The notes: generated from the letters alone by a model not told the origin. A stretch of DNA of 64,000 bases from Vibrio gangliei (GCF_026001925.1 NZ_AP021869.1:1364001-1428000), one strand, 5' to 3'; positions 36,319 to 45,999 are shown, numbered from the stretch's first letter. Numbers and translations: made by a program.

Positions 36319-37266
36319 ATGTTAAGGACGATTACCCAATTATTTCCATTGTGGGCCATATTGATATCATTCGTGGCCTACTTCCAACCCGCTTTATTTC
36401 AACCGCTGAAAGGCTACATTGTGCCACTGCTCGTCATTATTATGATGGCCATGGGCTTAACCCTCACCGCAGGTGATTTTGCCAATGTCGTCAAACAGAA
36501 ACTCGCCATCACTGTAGGCATCATTTTACAATTCACCATCATGCCTTTAGTCGCGCTGATGATCAGCTTTGTATTAGGCTTTTCACCAGAATTAACCGTG
36601 GGCATGGTATTAGTTGGCAGTGTTGCTGGCGGTACCTCTTCCAATGTAATGTGCTACTTAGCGAAAGGCGATGTCGCTTTATCCATTTCCATGACGGCCA
36701 TCTCTACCCTACTTGGCGTAGTATTGACACCGCTTTTATCTGAAATGTTAGCAGGACAAGCGGTTGATGTCCCTGCCGCTGCCATGCTGATGAGCTTAGT
36801 AAAAATCGTATTATTGCCAGTTGCGATTGGTATTGTTATCAATCAATTTGCGCATGGTTTCACTAAAAAATTAGAACCGGTTCTACCTGTTGTTTCTATG
36901 GTTGCGATCGTAATGATCATCGGGATTGTGATTGCTTTGAATGCTTCACAGTTTGCCGCCATTGGTCCAATCATTGCGTTAGCTGTGGTACTTCATAATG
37001 GCTTTGGTTTGCTATCCGGTTACTGGGTATGCCGTCTATTGGGCTTCAATGAAACCATTTCTCGCACCATTGCCTTTGAAGTTGGTTTGCAAAATTCCGG
37101 TTTAGCCACCGCGCTTGCAATGAAGTTTTTCACCCCTGCCGCCGCAATGCCGGGTACGCTATTCTCTCTCTGGCACAATATTTCAGGTTCGATTCTCGCA
37201 GGTTACTGGTCACGCAAACCCGTTTCAGATGATTCTCAACTCAAAGCGAAAGCAGAATCGTTGTAA
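36319..37266 (+). CDS. Bile acid:sodium symporter (BASS) family transporter
   Basis: A 315-residue protein with nine to ten membrane helices. It has BASS features: MMAMGLTLTAGDF near helix 3, GSVAGGTSSNVMCYLAKGDVALS (broken-helix substrate site) and FEVGLQNSGLATALA near the end. It resembles YocS/PanS-type symporters that move small carboxylates such as pantoate rather than bile acids; the substrate here is unknown. AAGGAG lies 8 bases before the ATG. Own terminator. Confidence 0.85.
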   Translation: MLRTITQLFPLWAILISFVAYFQPALFQPLKGYIVPLLVIIMMAMGLTLTAGDFANVVKQKLAITVGIILQFTIMPLVALMISFVLGFSPELTVGMVLVGSVAGGTSSNVMCYLAKGDVALSISMTAISTLLGVVLTPLLSEMLAGQAVDVPAAAMLMSLVKIVLLPVAIGIVINQFAHGFTKKLEPVLPVVSMVAIVMIIGIVIALNASQFAAIGPIIALAVVLHNGFGLLSGYWVCRLLGFNETISRTIAFEVGLQNSGLATALAMKFFTPAAAMPGTLFSLWHNISGSILAGYWSRKPVSDDSQLKAKAESL

Positions 37267-37287
37267 ATCCATTCGATTTCTAAACCG

Positions 37288-37316
37288 CAGAGGCTGGAAG
37301 TTCCGGCCTCTTTTTC
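37288..37316 (+). terminator. Terminator of the BASS gene
   Basis: AGAGGCTGG pairs with CCGGCCTCT (one G-U pair), then TTTTTCG. Confidence 0.8.
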
Positions 37317-37385
37317 GTTGTGCAGTTCTTGTTATGCGCTCGTGTAATGTACTTTTGCTCTGAGCTTTGATTAAAAACGATGAAA

Positions 37386-37721
37386 TTAAAGCCCTAAAGC
37401 GCTGAGATCAAACTCAAGCTCCCCTGTGTTTGAACAGGTAAAGACCACTTTATTACTATCCGTTCCGGTTAAATCGGTATCGGTACAACCACTAAACACA
37501 AACCAATCGTATTGATACTCCAAGCTATAGCGCCCCTCGCCAACATAAACGACGTCGGTAATGGTGATGCCATTATCATTCAGTGCGCGCGGGTCGATAT
37601 AATCTAAATTAGGAATCAATTGGTGCTGCCAGTCTTGTTTGCTTGTGAGTAGATAACGTTTTAGCTTCTGAGCAAACTCTGGGCCATGCTCATTTACCTC
37701 ACCAGAATAATGGAGTTTCAT
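37386..37721 (-). CDS. Hypothetical protein, 111 residues
   Basis: Not recognised. It is soluble with no signal peptide and is rich in aromatic and acidic residues (ITDVVYVGEGRYSLEYQYDWFVF). Two cysteines, in SGCTDTDL and FTCSNTG, could form a pair. Codon use resembles the neighbours. It lies directly downstream of the norspermidine operon on the same strand but is separated by a terminator. Confidence 0.7.
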   Translation of the reverse strand: MKLHYSGEVNEHGPEFAQKLKRYLLTSKQDWQHQLIPNLDYIDPRALNDNGITITDVVYVGEGRYSLEYQYDWFVFSGCTDTDLTGTDSNKVVFTCSNTGELEFDLSALGL

Positions 37722-37769
37722 GTTTATCTTCCTTGCCTTTGAAATGGATTAACTAACCATAACTTGAAT

Positions 37770-37803
37770 AAAAAAATGCCGCTAGTTTTTCACTAACGGC
37801 ATC
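37770..37803 (-). terminator. Terminator of the norspermidine operon
   Basis: On the minus strand GATGCCGTTAGT pairs with ACTAGCGGCAT around GAAAA, followed by TTTTTTTA. Confidence 0.85.
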
Positions 37804-37827
37804 CGGTATTTGATTATCGGTTATCGC

Positions 37828-38964
37828 TTACTTTACAGACCACTGAGACAACGAACGTTTGAAATCTTGGTAATCAAATTCATTCAGCTTTTGAATATCA
37901 CCGTTTGAACGTTGGCAATAAACCGTTGGCATTTTCAGGCCGTTAAACCAGTTTAATTTCACCATGGTGTAACCTGCGCTATCTAAAATATGCAGGCGTT
38001 GACCAATTTCTAACGGCTGATCAAACTTAGTCACGCAGAACTGATCACCCGCTAGACACGAGCAAGAACCGATCACGTATTCATGTTCACCATTCTCGCT
38101 TGCTTCACCAATCGAAGCAGGCTCGTTATAGATTAGTGTATCTAAACGGTGCGCTTCGGTCGCAGAATCGACAATCGCGGTTTTCATGCCGTTTTCAACA
38201 ATATCCACGACTGTCACAACAAGGTCTGTAGTTTTAGTGATGATCGCTTCGCCCGGCTCTAGATAAAGCTGCACGCCATGTTTTTCACTAAAGTGTTTTA
38301 ATGCTTGAGCAAGCTTCTCAACTTCATAACCCGGCCAAGTAAAGAATACGCCGCCGCCTAGACTTACCCAGTCGAGTTTATCTAGGTACGCGCCAAATCG
38401 CTCAGAAATGCTATAAAGCAAAGAGATAAAATCATCCGCCGATTTGTTTTCGCAGTTCATGTGGAACATCACGCCGTCAAGATCATCAAAAACTTCAGCA
38501 GACAGCTGGCCTTCTTGTACACCTAAACGAGAAAATTGACGCGCTGGATCGGCTAAGTCTTGCCCTGCACGGCTCACACCGGGATTCAAACGAACACCAA
38601 TCGAGGCTTTGCCTTCCACCAAATGACGGTAGGCTTTTAGCTGACTAAGCGAGTTAAAGATCATCTTATCGCAGATATCCGCTACTTCTTTTACGTCATC
38701 TTCGCTGTAACCAACGCTGTATGCGTGCGTCTCACCACCAAATGTTTCATGGCCTAGCTTCACTTCATACGGGCCACTGCTGGTGGTGCCATCTAAGTAA
38801 GGCTTAATAATGTCAAACACGCCCCAAGTTGAAAAACACTTCAGCGCTAAGACTAATTTTACGCCGCTCAATTCTTTAAGCTGCTTTGCGATTTCAAGAT
38901 TGCGGATCAATTTTGATTCATCAATCATGAAATAAGGAGTTTGTAGGTTTGGCATATTATTCAT
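37828..38964 (-). CDS. nspC: Carboxynorspermidine decarboxylase
   Basis: A PLP enzyme of the alanine-racemase fold that removes CO2 from carboxynorspermidine to give norspermidine (or carboxyspermidine to spermidine). The 378-residue protein shows the PLP lysine in [24 protein letters not shown], the [11 protein letters not shown] glycine loop, YLEPGEA, and the catalytic [11 protein letters not shown] segment. Start options are ATG 38964 and ATG 38955. It is the third gene of the operon. Norspermidine is a hallmark polyamine of vibrios and controls biofilm through NspS-MbaA. Confidence 0.95.
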   Translation of the reverse strand: MNNMPNLQTPYFMIDESKLIRNLEIAKQLKELSGVKLVLALKCFSTWGVFDIIKPYLDGTTSSGPYEVKLGHETFGGETHAYSVGYSEDDVKEVADICDKMIFNSLSQLKAYRHLVEGKASIGVRLNPGVSRAGQDLADPARQFSRLGVQEGQLSAEVFDDLDGVMFHMNCENKSADDFISLLYSISERFGAYLDKLDWVSLGGGVFFTWPGYEVEKLAQALKHFSEKHGVQLYLEPGEAIITKTTDLVVTVVDIVENGMKTAIVDSATEAHRLDTLIYNEPASIGEASENGEHEYVIGSCSCLAGDQFCVTKFDQPLEIGQRLHILDSAGYTMVKLNWFNGLKMPTVYCQRSNGDIQKLNEFDYQDFKRSLSQWSVK

Positions 38965-38987
38965 AACGGTTCTCGAGCACTGCGTTT

Positions 38988-39097
38988 CTCGTTACTTGGA
39001 CGCTTCGCTTCTCGGAAAAGATAAAGCAGCCACAACATGCAAACTGTCATGGCTGCTGTCCAGCTAGCTACTCGAAAAACGAGCTTCGAGTAACGAG
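38988..39097 (-). repeat. Nested inverted repeat between the synthase gene and nspC
   Basis: Outer arms CTCGTTAC (38988-38995) and GTAACGAG (39090-39097) enclose a hairpin AGCAGCCA (39025-39032)/TGGCTGCT (39050-39057). Several CTCG/CGAG words recur. It lies inside the operon where a transcript could fold around it. Confidence 0.65.
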
Positions 39098-39105
39098 CGA
39101 CGGCT

Positions 39106-40350
39106 TTACTTTAAAATATTAATCTTCGGTTGGCCTGGCTCTAGCTCTTGAACGTGCCAGTCTAGACCGATGCTTGGCATGGTTTCTAGGAAGCCGTCTG
39201 GGTCAAGCTGCTCCATGTTAAACACGCCTGCTTCGTTCCAGTTACCTTTGAAGTACTGAAGCGCTGCGGTGATTGCAGGAACGCCTGTGGTGTAAGCAAT
39301 CGCTTGGTGTTCAACATCGTGGTAAGCCACTTCGTGATCAGCGTTGTTGTAGATAAATACGCTACGTTGCTCGCCGCCTTTTTTACCCTGCACCCAAGTA
39401 CCGATACACGTTTTACCTGTGTAGCCCGGAGCAAGAGAGGTTGGATCCGGCAGCAATGCTTTCAATACTTTCAAAGGCTCAACCACAGTGCCGTCTTGCA
39501 GCGTGATTGGATCAGGGCTTAGTAGGCCGATATCTTTCATGCAGTTGAAGTAGTTTAGGTAACGGTCGCCAAAGCCCATCCAGAATTCGATGCGTTTAGC
39601 TGGGATGAACTCTTGCATTGAACGCACTTCATCGTGCGCCATTGAGTAAACTTTGTGGCTGCCACAATTCGGGAAATCAAACTCAAGCATACGCGTATGA
39701 CAAGGTACTTGTTTCCAGCTGCCGTCTTCCCAGTAGAAAGAATCGCCTTGGATTTCAAGCATGTTGGTTTCTGGGTCGAAGTTAGTCGCAAACTTCTTAC
39801 CGTGGTCACCGGCATTCACATCCATCACATCAATGGTATCGATTTCATCGAATAAGTGCTTCACGGCATAAGCAGCAAATACGCTAACCACACCCGGATC
39901 AAAACCTGCACCCAAGATGCCGGTGATGCCCGCTTCAGCAAATTTTTCACGGAATGCCCATTGTGGATCGTACGCTTCCGGTACTTGTTGGCCTTCACTG
40001 CATAAATCGACAGCAACCGATGTGTCAAGATAAGACACTTTCGCTTGGTAACACGCTTCCATAATGGTCACGTTCACCCATGGAGGACCGGCATTAATGA
40101 CTAAGTCTGGTTTGACTTCGTTAATCAATGCCACAAGAGAGGCAACATCGTCAGCATCTACAAATCGTGCTTCTAATTTCTTTGATGGATCTTTAAGGTT
40201 ATTTTTACCTTTGATCGACTCGATGATTTTTTCACATTTCGCAATAGTGCGAGACGCTAACGTAATATCACCCAGTACAACATTGTTTTGAGCCGCTTTA
40301 TGTGCAACAACCCAACCAACGCCACCTGCGCCAATTTGTAAAATAGACAT
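39106..40350 (-). CDS. Carboxynorspermidine synthase (saccharopine-dehydrogenase family)
   Basis: A 414-residue NADPH-dependent enzyme that condenses 1,3-diaminopropane (or putrescine) with aspartate semialdehyde. The Rossmann start is LQIGAGGVGWVVAHKAA; GILGAGFDPGVVSVFAAYA and the substrate-domain TGVPAITAALQYF follow. It belongs to the Lys1/saccharopine-dehydrogenase fold and is ordered with nspC and the Dat-Ddc fusion as in V. cholerae. AAGGAAGGTGACG precedes the ATG. Confidence 0.95.
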   Translation of the reverse strand: MSILQIGAGGVGWVVAHKAAQNNVVLGDITLASRTIAKCEKIIESIKGKNNLKDPSKKLEARFVDADDVASLVALINEVKPDLVINAGPPWVNVTIMEACYQAKVSYLDTSVAVDLCSEGQQVPEAYDPQWAFREKFAEAGITGILGAGFDPGVVSVFAAYAVKHLFDEIDTIDVMDVNAGDHGKKFATNFDPETNMLEIQGDSFYWEDGSWKQVPCHTRMLEFDFPNCGSHKVYSMAHDEVRSMQEFIPAKRIEFWMGFGDRYLNYFNCMKDIGLLSPDPITLQDGTVVEPLKVLKALLPDPTSLAPGYTGKTCIGTWVQGKKGGEQRSVFIYNNADHEVAYHDVEHQAIAYTTGVPAITAALQYFKGNWNEAGVFNMEQLDPDGFLETMPSIGLDWHVQELEPGQPKINILK

Positions 40351-40375
40351 CTCTTCGTCACCTTCCTTTCTTTGT

Positions 40376-40517
40376 TATCCCCTGCGTACTTGAAACTGTA
40401 GCTTTGTTGACTACCTCACTCGCCCCGCTATTTCTTTTTAAAGAATGTGTAGACCAGCTACACTCATGGGGTCTCATTCACTTGTCGCCTCACTACAGCT
40501 CCAATTACTTTGGGTAT
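40376..40517 (-). repeat. ERIC-like intergenic repeat
   Basis: On the minus strand it opens ATACCCAAAGTAATTGGAGC and ends AGTTTCAAGTACGCAGGGGATA, with GCGACAAGTGAATGAGACCCC and GGGGCGAGTGAGGTAGTC inside. This is the pattern of ERIC/IRU elements as I remember them. At 142 bp it is longer than the 127-bp consensus, with extra AT-rich bases at the centre. It occupies most of the 184-bp gap between the Dat-Ddc and synthase genes. Confidence 0.75.
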
Positions 40518-40534
40518 TAGTTCATATAAATAAA

Positions 40535-43456
40535 TTAAATTTCTGTTGTTAACACTTGCGCAAGCTCAGTTACATCATCCAGTAACTTTTCGAAATCACT
40601 TAATGCTAAGCACGGATTCAAAATCGTGAACTTCAATGCCGCTTTGCCATCAACGGTTGTTTCACCCAGTACTGCTACACCACGTACTAAGGCTTCGATA
40701 CGGATTTTGCGGTTCAGATCATCCAACTCTTGCTCGGATAAATTCGGATTGCTGTAACGCATTAATACCGTTGATAGTGCTGGCGGAGCTAACAATTCGA
40801 ACGCCGCATTATTAGCAACCATTTGAGCCACTTCATGAGTTTGATCAATCAAGTGATCGTACATTTCGCCTAAAGCTTGTGTGCCGACAGATTGCATCGT
40901 CATAAACACTTTCAACGCATCAAAACGACGAGTGGTTGCCATAGATTTATCCACCAAATTTGGCAGCTCATCCGTTTCACGGTTTAAGTAATCGGCGTGA
41001 TGCAATAAGTACTTAAAGTTTGCTTTGTCTTGCACCAATACCGCGCCACAGCTGATTGGTTGATAGAACAACTTATGAAAATCCACACTGATCGATGAAG
41101 CACGCTCAATACCCGCTAGGCGATTTTTGTGGCTACTTAAAATCAACGCACCACCATAAGCACCATCAACATGGAACCAAATATCATGCGCTAGCGCTAA
41201 ATCAGCCAATGTGTTCAAATCATCAATGGCGCCGTGATCGGTCGTACCTGCTGTACCAACCATCGCAAACGGAATCAAACCTTCTGCCTTCAATTGGTTC
41301 AGCGTATCTGCCATTGCATCGGTGTTAATAGTACCGTCGTTATGTGTATCAACACACACCACAGCCGCTTCACCTAAGCCCATTAACGAGGCAGTTTTTT
41401 GCACCGTAAAGTGTGACTTTTTCGAGCAAACAATACGCAGCTTGTCAGCATAATCAGGCAAGCCTAGTTTTTGAATCGAGTGCTGGCTCAGTTTGTCTGC
41501 AATCCAATCACGCGCCAGTAACAAGCCCATTTGGTTACTTTGAGTACCACCACTGGTAAACACGCCATCGGCGTTATCACCCATGTTGTAACGGTCACAC
41601 AACCAATCAATCACACGTTGCTCAACGTAGGTCGCTGCTGATGCTTGATCCCATGAATCCATTGACTGATTCAAAGATGCAATCATGGCTTCTGCAGCAA
41701 TCGCTGGCACAAGCGGTGGCGTATGCAAGTGAGCGATACAATTTGGATGCTGAACAAAAATCGAGTTCTTCGCCACCAAGTTAGTCGTGCTATTGATTAC
41801 TTGTTGTAAATCGCTGTTGCTTGAATCTAAGTTCACCGCTTCAATTTGTGCTTTTAGAAGCTGTGGATCTATACCTGAATACGGTTTATCTACCGCTTCA
41901 AATACCGCTTTCATCGCTTGGGTAGTTTGGTTCATCGCTTTTTCAAAGCTGTCTGCACCTTTAGCACCGGTTTGAATAAAGTGCTGCTGCCAACTCTGTT
42001 GTTCTAAAGATGGATGCTCAACCGTTTCTTTTGTTGGGTCAATACCACCGCCAACCGCAATGATGGCTGCTTTCAATGTTTTCAATGCAAAATCAAGCTG
42101 CTCATAGCTGATAATGACAGGTGGTAAGAAACGCAACACTGAACCGTCACGGCCACCTTTTTCAATCATCAAACCACGCTCTAATGCTGCGCGTTGAATT
42201 TTCAGCGTCAACGCAGAGGCAGAAGCCGGCTCACCAAATTTATTCAATTCACCGTTTGGCTGAACAATTTCCAAGCCAAGCATCAAGCCTTTACCACGCA
42301 CTTCGGCAATACAGCCAACTTCTTGCTGTAATTTTTCAAGGCCTTCACGCAGGTATTGTCCTGCCGCTTTTGCATGGGCAACCAGGTTATCGCGCTGAAT
42401 AATTTCTAGTGCTTTCGCGCCCGATACCATGGCTAACTGATTGCCGCGGAACGTACCGGTATGTTCACCTGGATTCCAAGTATCGATTTCTTTGTTGAAG
42501 ACCAAAATCGACATTGGCAAACCGCCACCTATCGCTTTAGATAAGCAAAGAATGTCTGGAGAAATACCTGATTCTTCAAACGCAAAGTTATAGCCTGTTT
42601 TACCCACACCACATTGGATCTCATCAAAGATCAGTAAAATGCCGTGCTCTTGAGTGATACGACGTAATTCACGTAGCCAGAATGCCGGTGCTGGGATCAC
42701 ACCGCCTTCACCTTGAACAGGCTCAACAATGATCGCCGCCGGTTTTTGAATGCCACTTTCGTCATCATTTAGCATGCGCTCAATGTAACGAATATTTTGA
42801 CGAGCCCCCTCTTCGCCACCAAGACCAAATGGGCAGCGTAGGCTGTATGGGAAAGGCATAAAGTGTACATCTGACATTAAGCCAGTACGACGCGCTTTGG
42901 TGTTCAAGTTACCCATCATGCCCATGGTACCGTTAGTCATGCCATGGTAAGCACCACGGAAAGCAATCATGGTATTACGGCCTGTGGTTTGTTTCGCAAG
43001 CTTAATTGCCGCTTCAACCGCATCAGCACCAGAAGGGCCACAGAATTGGATCACTGAATTCTCAGCAAAATCAGCTGGTAAAAACGCTTTCACTTGCTTA
43101 ATGAAGCGATCTTTTGCTGGCGTCGTAATATCCAGAGTTTGATAAGGCAGACCAGTATCAAGCTGCTCTTTCAAGGCTTGGTTGATTTCAGGATGGTTAT
43201 AACCCAGTACAAGCGTACCTGCACCAGCTAAACAATCCAGAAATAATTGGCCACGCGTGTCTTCAACTAACGCACCATAAGCACGTTTAATTGCAATCGG
43301 TAGACGACGTGGATAAGAACGAACTGCTGATTCATGTTGTTCTTGGTCAAGCAACACTTGGTCAAGCGCAAGATCATAGACACCATCAACATAAGGAATA
43401 TTGGTAGTGAATGGTGTTTGAGCTTGGTTTAGCTCAAAGTCAAAAGCAGTGGTCAT
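40535..43456 (-). CDS. Fused diaminobutyrate aminotransferase / diaminobutyrate decarboxylase (Dat-Ddc)
   Basis: A 973-residue bifunctional PLP protein making 1,3-diaminopropane from aspartate semialdehyde for norspermidine. Residues ~30-460 form a class III aminotransferase (LAGAGTLVLGYNHPE, GPSGADAVEAAIKLAK, FDEIQCGVGKTG, lysine in LCLSKAIGGGLPM). Residues ~510-970 form a group II decarboxylase (SGGTQSNQMGLLLARDW, HVDGAYGGALIL, lysine in SVDFHKLFYQPISCG). In many bacteria these are two genes, dat and ddc; the fused form is typical of vibrios. First gene of the operon, preceded by an unusually long leader. Confidence 0.95.
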   Translation of the reverse strand: MTTAFDFELNQAQTPFTTNIPYVDGVYDLALDQVLLDQEQHESAVRSYPRRLPIAIKRAYGALVEDTRGQLFLDCLAGAGTLVLGYNHPEINQALKEQLDTGLPYQTLDITTPAKDRFIKQVKAFLPADFAENSVIQFCGPSGADAVEAAIKLAKQTTGRNTMIAFRGAYHGMTNGTMGMMGNLNTKARRTGLMSDVHFMPFPYSLRCPFGLGGEEGARQNIRYIERMLNDDESGIQKPAAIIVEPVQGEGGVIPAPAFWLRELRRITQEHGILLIFDEIQCGVGKTGYNFAFEESGISPDILCLSKAIGGGLPMSILVFNKEIDTWNPGEHTGTFRGNQLAMVSGAKALEIIQRDNLVAHAKAAGQYLREGLEKLQQEVGCIAEVRGKGLMLGLEIVQPNGELNKFGEPASASALTLKIQRAALERGLMIEKGGRDGSVLRFLPPVIISYEQLDFALKTLKAAIIAVGGGIDPTKETVEHPSLEQQSWQQHFIQTGAKGADSFEKAMNQTTQAMKAVFEAVDKPYSGIDPQLLKAQIEAVNLDSSNSDLQQVINSTTNLVAKNSIFVQHPNCIAHLHTPPLVPAIAAEAMIASLNQSMDSWDQASAATYVEQRVIDWLCDRYNMGDNADGVFTSGGTQSNQMGLLLARDWIADKLSQHSIQKLGLPDYADKLRIVCSKKSHFTVQKTASLMGLGEAAVVCVDTHNDGTINTDAMADTLNQLKAEGLIPFAMVGTAGTTDHGAIDDLNTLADLALAHDIWFHVDGAYGGALILSSHKNRLAGIERASSISVDFHKLFYQPISCGAVLVQDKANFKYLLHHADYLNRETDELPNLVDKSMATTRRFDALKVFMTMQSVGTQALGEMYDHLIDQTHEVAQMVANNAAFELLAPPALSTVLMRYSNPNLSEQELDDLNRKIRIEALVRGVAVLGETTVDGKAALKFTILNPCLALSDFEKLLDDVTELAQVLTTEI

Positions 43457-43626
43457 TTATAAACCCTTCAAACGAAAATACAGCGAACATTGGCTTAAAT
43501 AGCCAAACCGACTTCAATAGAACAACGGATATTTCAAATCGAAGACACGAAATACAACCCTTAGTGCTTTAGCGAATAAACACTAAAATCACTGGGCAAA
43601 TATAAGCAAAACTTTGCAATTGGAAC

Positions 43627-43785
43627 TCAAGGTTCCGTAATATTTGAAGTTCGACGACTTAACGGAGATCGACTATAACTAGTCAAACTCGTAATATTGG
43701 ACAGCTCCATCGTGCGCAAAAAGGTCACGATCGAACGGTTAAGATGAGTAAAGCTGATTTTTAAAATCTGAGTTAATGTATTCAA
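43627..43785 (-). CDS. Possible 52-codon leader ORF upstream of dat-ddc
   Basis: TTG start with AGGAAG seven bases upstream and a TGA stop 170 bp before the dat-ddc ATG. The peptide begins MNTLTQILKISFTHLNRS and its second half is Ser/Thr/Arg-rich (SLTSYSRSPLSRRTSN). The stop codon sits in the loop of a small hairpin (GGAAC-CTTGA-GTTCC), and a second hairpin (ATCGTG...CACGAT) lies inside the ORF. It could be a translated regulatory peptide sensing polyamine or arginine. It is below the size where chance can be excluded. Confidence 0.4.
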   Translation of the reverse strand: MNTLTQILKISFTHLNRSIVTFLRTMELSNITSLTSYSRSPLSRRTSNITEP

Positions 43786-43980
43786 TGTTGGGCTTCCTAT
43801 AGCAATGCGTGTCTGCGCACCGGTTCCCCGTCTACTGATAACTGGATGTTAGCAGTACCTACTCATACGTAATGGCACAATCAGCCTGAATGTCCTTACG
43901 CGTATCCCCCTAAGGCTACAACTGAATTAAACCGATTTGGTTAACCTTGAGATTGTGGCGGAAAATACCACACAATTTAT
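43786..43980 (-). promoter_or_regulatory. Structured 5' leader of the norspermidine operon
   Basis: On the minus strand, AGCCTTAG near 43917-43910 can pair either through CCTTA with TAAGG (43898-43894) or through AGCCT with AGGCT (43887-43883). These pairings share bases and exclude each other, and the TAAGGA could act as a ribosome site for a short GTG frame (43878-43849, nine residues, MPLRMSRYC). An inverted repeat TTGTGTGG...CCGCCACAA lies near 43955-43977. I do not recognise a known riboswitch. Confidence 0.4.
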
Positions 43981-43998
43981 TTTCAACGCAATCAATTT

Positions 43999-44034
43999 TA
44001 AAAGGGAGAATAAAATAATTTACTCTCCCCTTTA
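43999..44034 (-). terminator. Terminator of the acyl-CoA synthetase gene
   Basis: On the minus strand AAAGGGGAGAGTAAA pairs imperfectly with TTTATTCTCCCTTTT, ending in a short T-run. Confidence 0.65.
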
Positions 44035-44064
44035 TAAGCTCATGATTTTGTTAAATTAGAGCAA

Positions 44065-45864
44065 TTATCCATACATCGCCTGGATTTCTTTGGCGTAGGT
44101 TTGATAAATATTTTTACGGCGCAGTTTCAACGTTGGAGTAATTAACCCTTGTTCAATTGAAAACGCTTCAGGCAACAAAGTAAACTTCTTGATCTTCTCA
44201 AAACCGGCAAGCTCAGCCTGCAGTTCTTTTAAGCGTAGTTCAAAATGTTCAACCACATGAGAATGACGTAATAACTCTAATGGCGATTCAAAATGAATGC
44301 CCTTTTCCTTAGCCCAAACTTCGAGTGATTCGAATGCAGGAACAATCAATGCCGTGACATAATTTCTCGCATCAGCCACAATCGCAACTTGCTCGATAAA
44401 CGGACAACACCCCACTTTACCTTCGACACGTTGTGGGGCGATGTATTTGCCATTAGAGGTTTTCATCAGCTCTTTAATGCGATCAGTAATGTAGAGATTA
44501 CCTTGTTGATCAAACTCACCCGCATCACCGGTTTTCAGCCAGCCACCTTCAAAGTTAGCAGCCGTTTCTTCTGGTCGGTTATAGTAACCACGCATCACGG
44601 TTGCACCACGGATCAAGATTTCATTATCTTTACCTAGCTTAATTTCCGTGTCAGGCAGAGCTTGACCATTAGAGCCTGTCACTCGATTACCAATCGTATT
44701 ACACGTCACTGTTGCTGTGGTTTCTGTCATGCCGTAGCCACATAAAACTGGCACGTCAATCGCGTGGAAAAAACCGGCAACATTGGCATCAAGCGCTGCT
44801 CCACCACATGGCATAAATTTCAAGTTTCCACCAAGCGCCGATTTTAGCTTTGTAAAAACCAATTTATTGGCAAGGTTATACTGCCAGCGTAGCCAACCGG
44901 ATAATGATTGACCTTTCTGCTGCGCTTCGAAATGTTTAGTACCAAGCGATAAAGCCCATGAGAAAATAGCTTGATTGATTTTACTGCCACGAGTGACTTT
45001 ATCTTGAATCGCGCTATACACTTTTTCTAAGAAACGAGGCACGACACAAAGCGTATGAGGTTTGACCGCACTGATCGCTTGCTTAACTCGGTTTGTATCT
45101 TGCAGGTAGACGTTTTTGCCACCACGACACAATACGTAAAAACTCCAACTACGCTCAAACACATGGCTTAAAGGTAAAAATGCTAAAGACACGTCATTAG
45201 CACCAAACTCAATCACTTGATCATGCTGAGCAATGGTAGAGGCAAAATTGCGATAATCCAACATCACCCCCTTAGGGTCGCCAGTAGTACCGGAGGTGTA
45301 AATAAGAGTAACCAAATCATCTAAGTTTGCTTGAGCAAGACGAGACTCAAATTCAAATTGAGACTGTTGACTGATGCTCTGTGCGCCGTTGATAAGTTGA
45401 TCAAAATGAAAATGATGACTATCAGATTGTAAAGTGACGTTAGAATCAAACACCACCAAAGTTTGGATTGATTCAACATTTTGTTGTAGCTTGCAAGCCA
45501 TTTCATATTGGTCTTGGCTATGGACAAAAATCACAGACACTTGCGCATCATTTAAAATAAACTCTGCTTGTTCTTGAGTGCTGGTTGGATAAATAGGCAC
45601 GACAACTGCACGAGCTTTCAATGCAGCAATATCTGCACAAGTCCACTGTGGGCAGTTATGCGACAAAATTGCGCACTTACCTTGAGCTTCAACCCCTGCC
45701 TCAATCAAGAATTTCGCTAATACATCTGTGTATTGTTCTAATTGATTCCAAGTCACCGAATTCCACGGCGCTTGAGTCTCGAATCCTTCAAGAGCGACTT
45801 TATTGGCACGTTTTGTAATTTGCGTTTGCAATAAATGCAGAAGATGAAAATCACCTAGAGACAT
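44065..45864 (-). CDS. Long-chain fatty acid--CoA ligase (FadD15-like)
   Basis: A 599-residue ANL-superfamily enzyme. The AMP-binding motif is TLIYTSGTTGDPKGVML. The FLPLSHVFERSW segment, CGYGMTETTATVTCN, GWLKTGDAGEFDQQGNLYITDRIKELM and the C-terminal lysine region LTPTLKLRRKNI follow. This is the pattern of bacterial FadD15/acsbg-type long-chain synthetases rather than FadD of beta-oxidation. No membrane helix is clear. A single gene. Confidence 0.9.
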   Translation of the reverse strand: MSLGDFHLLHLLQTQITKRANKVALEGFETQAPWNSVTWNQLEQYTDVLAKFLIEAGVEAQGKCAILSHNCPQWTCADIAALKARAVVVPIYPTSTQEQAEFILNDAQVSVIFVHSQDQYEMACKLQQNVESIQTLVVFDSNVTLQSDSHHFHFDQLINGAQSISQQSQFEFESRLAQANLDDLVTLIYTSGTTGDPKGVMLDYRNFASTIAQHDQVIEFGANDVSLAFLPLSHVFERSWSFYVLCRGGKNVYLQDTNRVKQAISAVKPHTLCVVPRFLEKVYSAIQDKVTRGSKINQAIFSWALSLGTKHFEAQQKGQSLSGWLRWQYNLANKLVFTKLKSALGGNLKFMPCGGAALDANVAGFFHAIDVPVLCGYGMTETTATVTCNTIGNRVTGSNGQALPDTEIKLGKDNEILIRGATVMRGYYNRPEETAANFEGGWLKTGDAGEFDQQGNLYITDRIKELMKTSNGKYIAPQRVEGKVGCCPFIEQVAIVADARNYVTALIVPAFESLEVWAKEKGIHFESPLELLRHSHVVEHFELRLKELQAELAGFEKIKKFTLLPEAFSIEQGLITPTLKLRRKNIYQTYAKEIQAMYG

Positions 45865-45999
45865 AATTTTGTTTTATCCAATTGAGCGTACAAGTGTTAC
45901 GTTTTGGCGCATATTACCCTAGTGAAGCGGAAAAGCGAAACACTTGTAAGCCCAAATAACAAAATTATTGAGGTAGCTCAACAAAATCACCGCGGAAAA

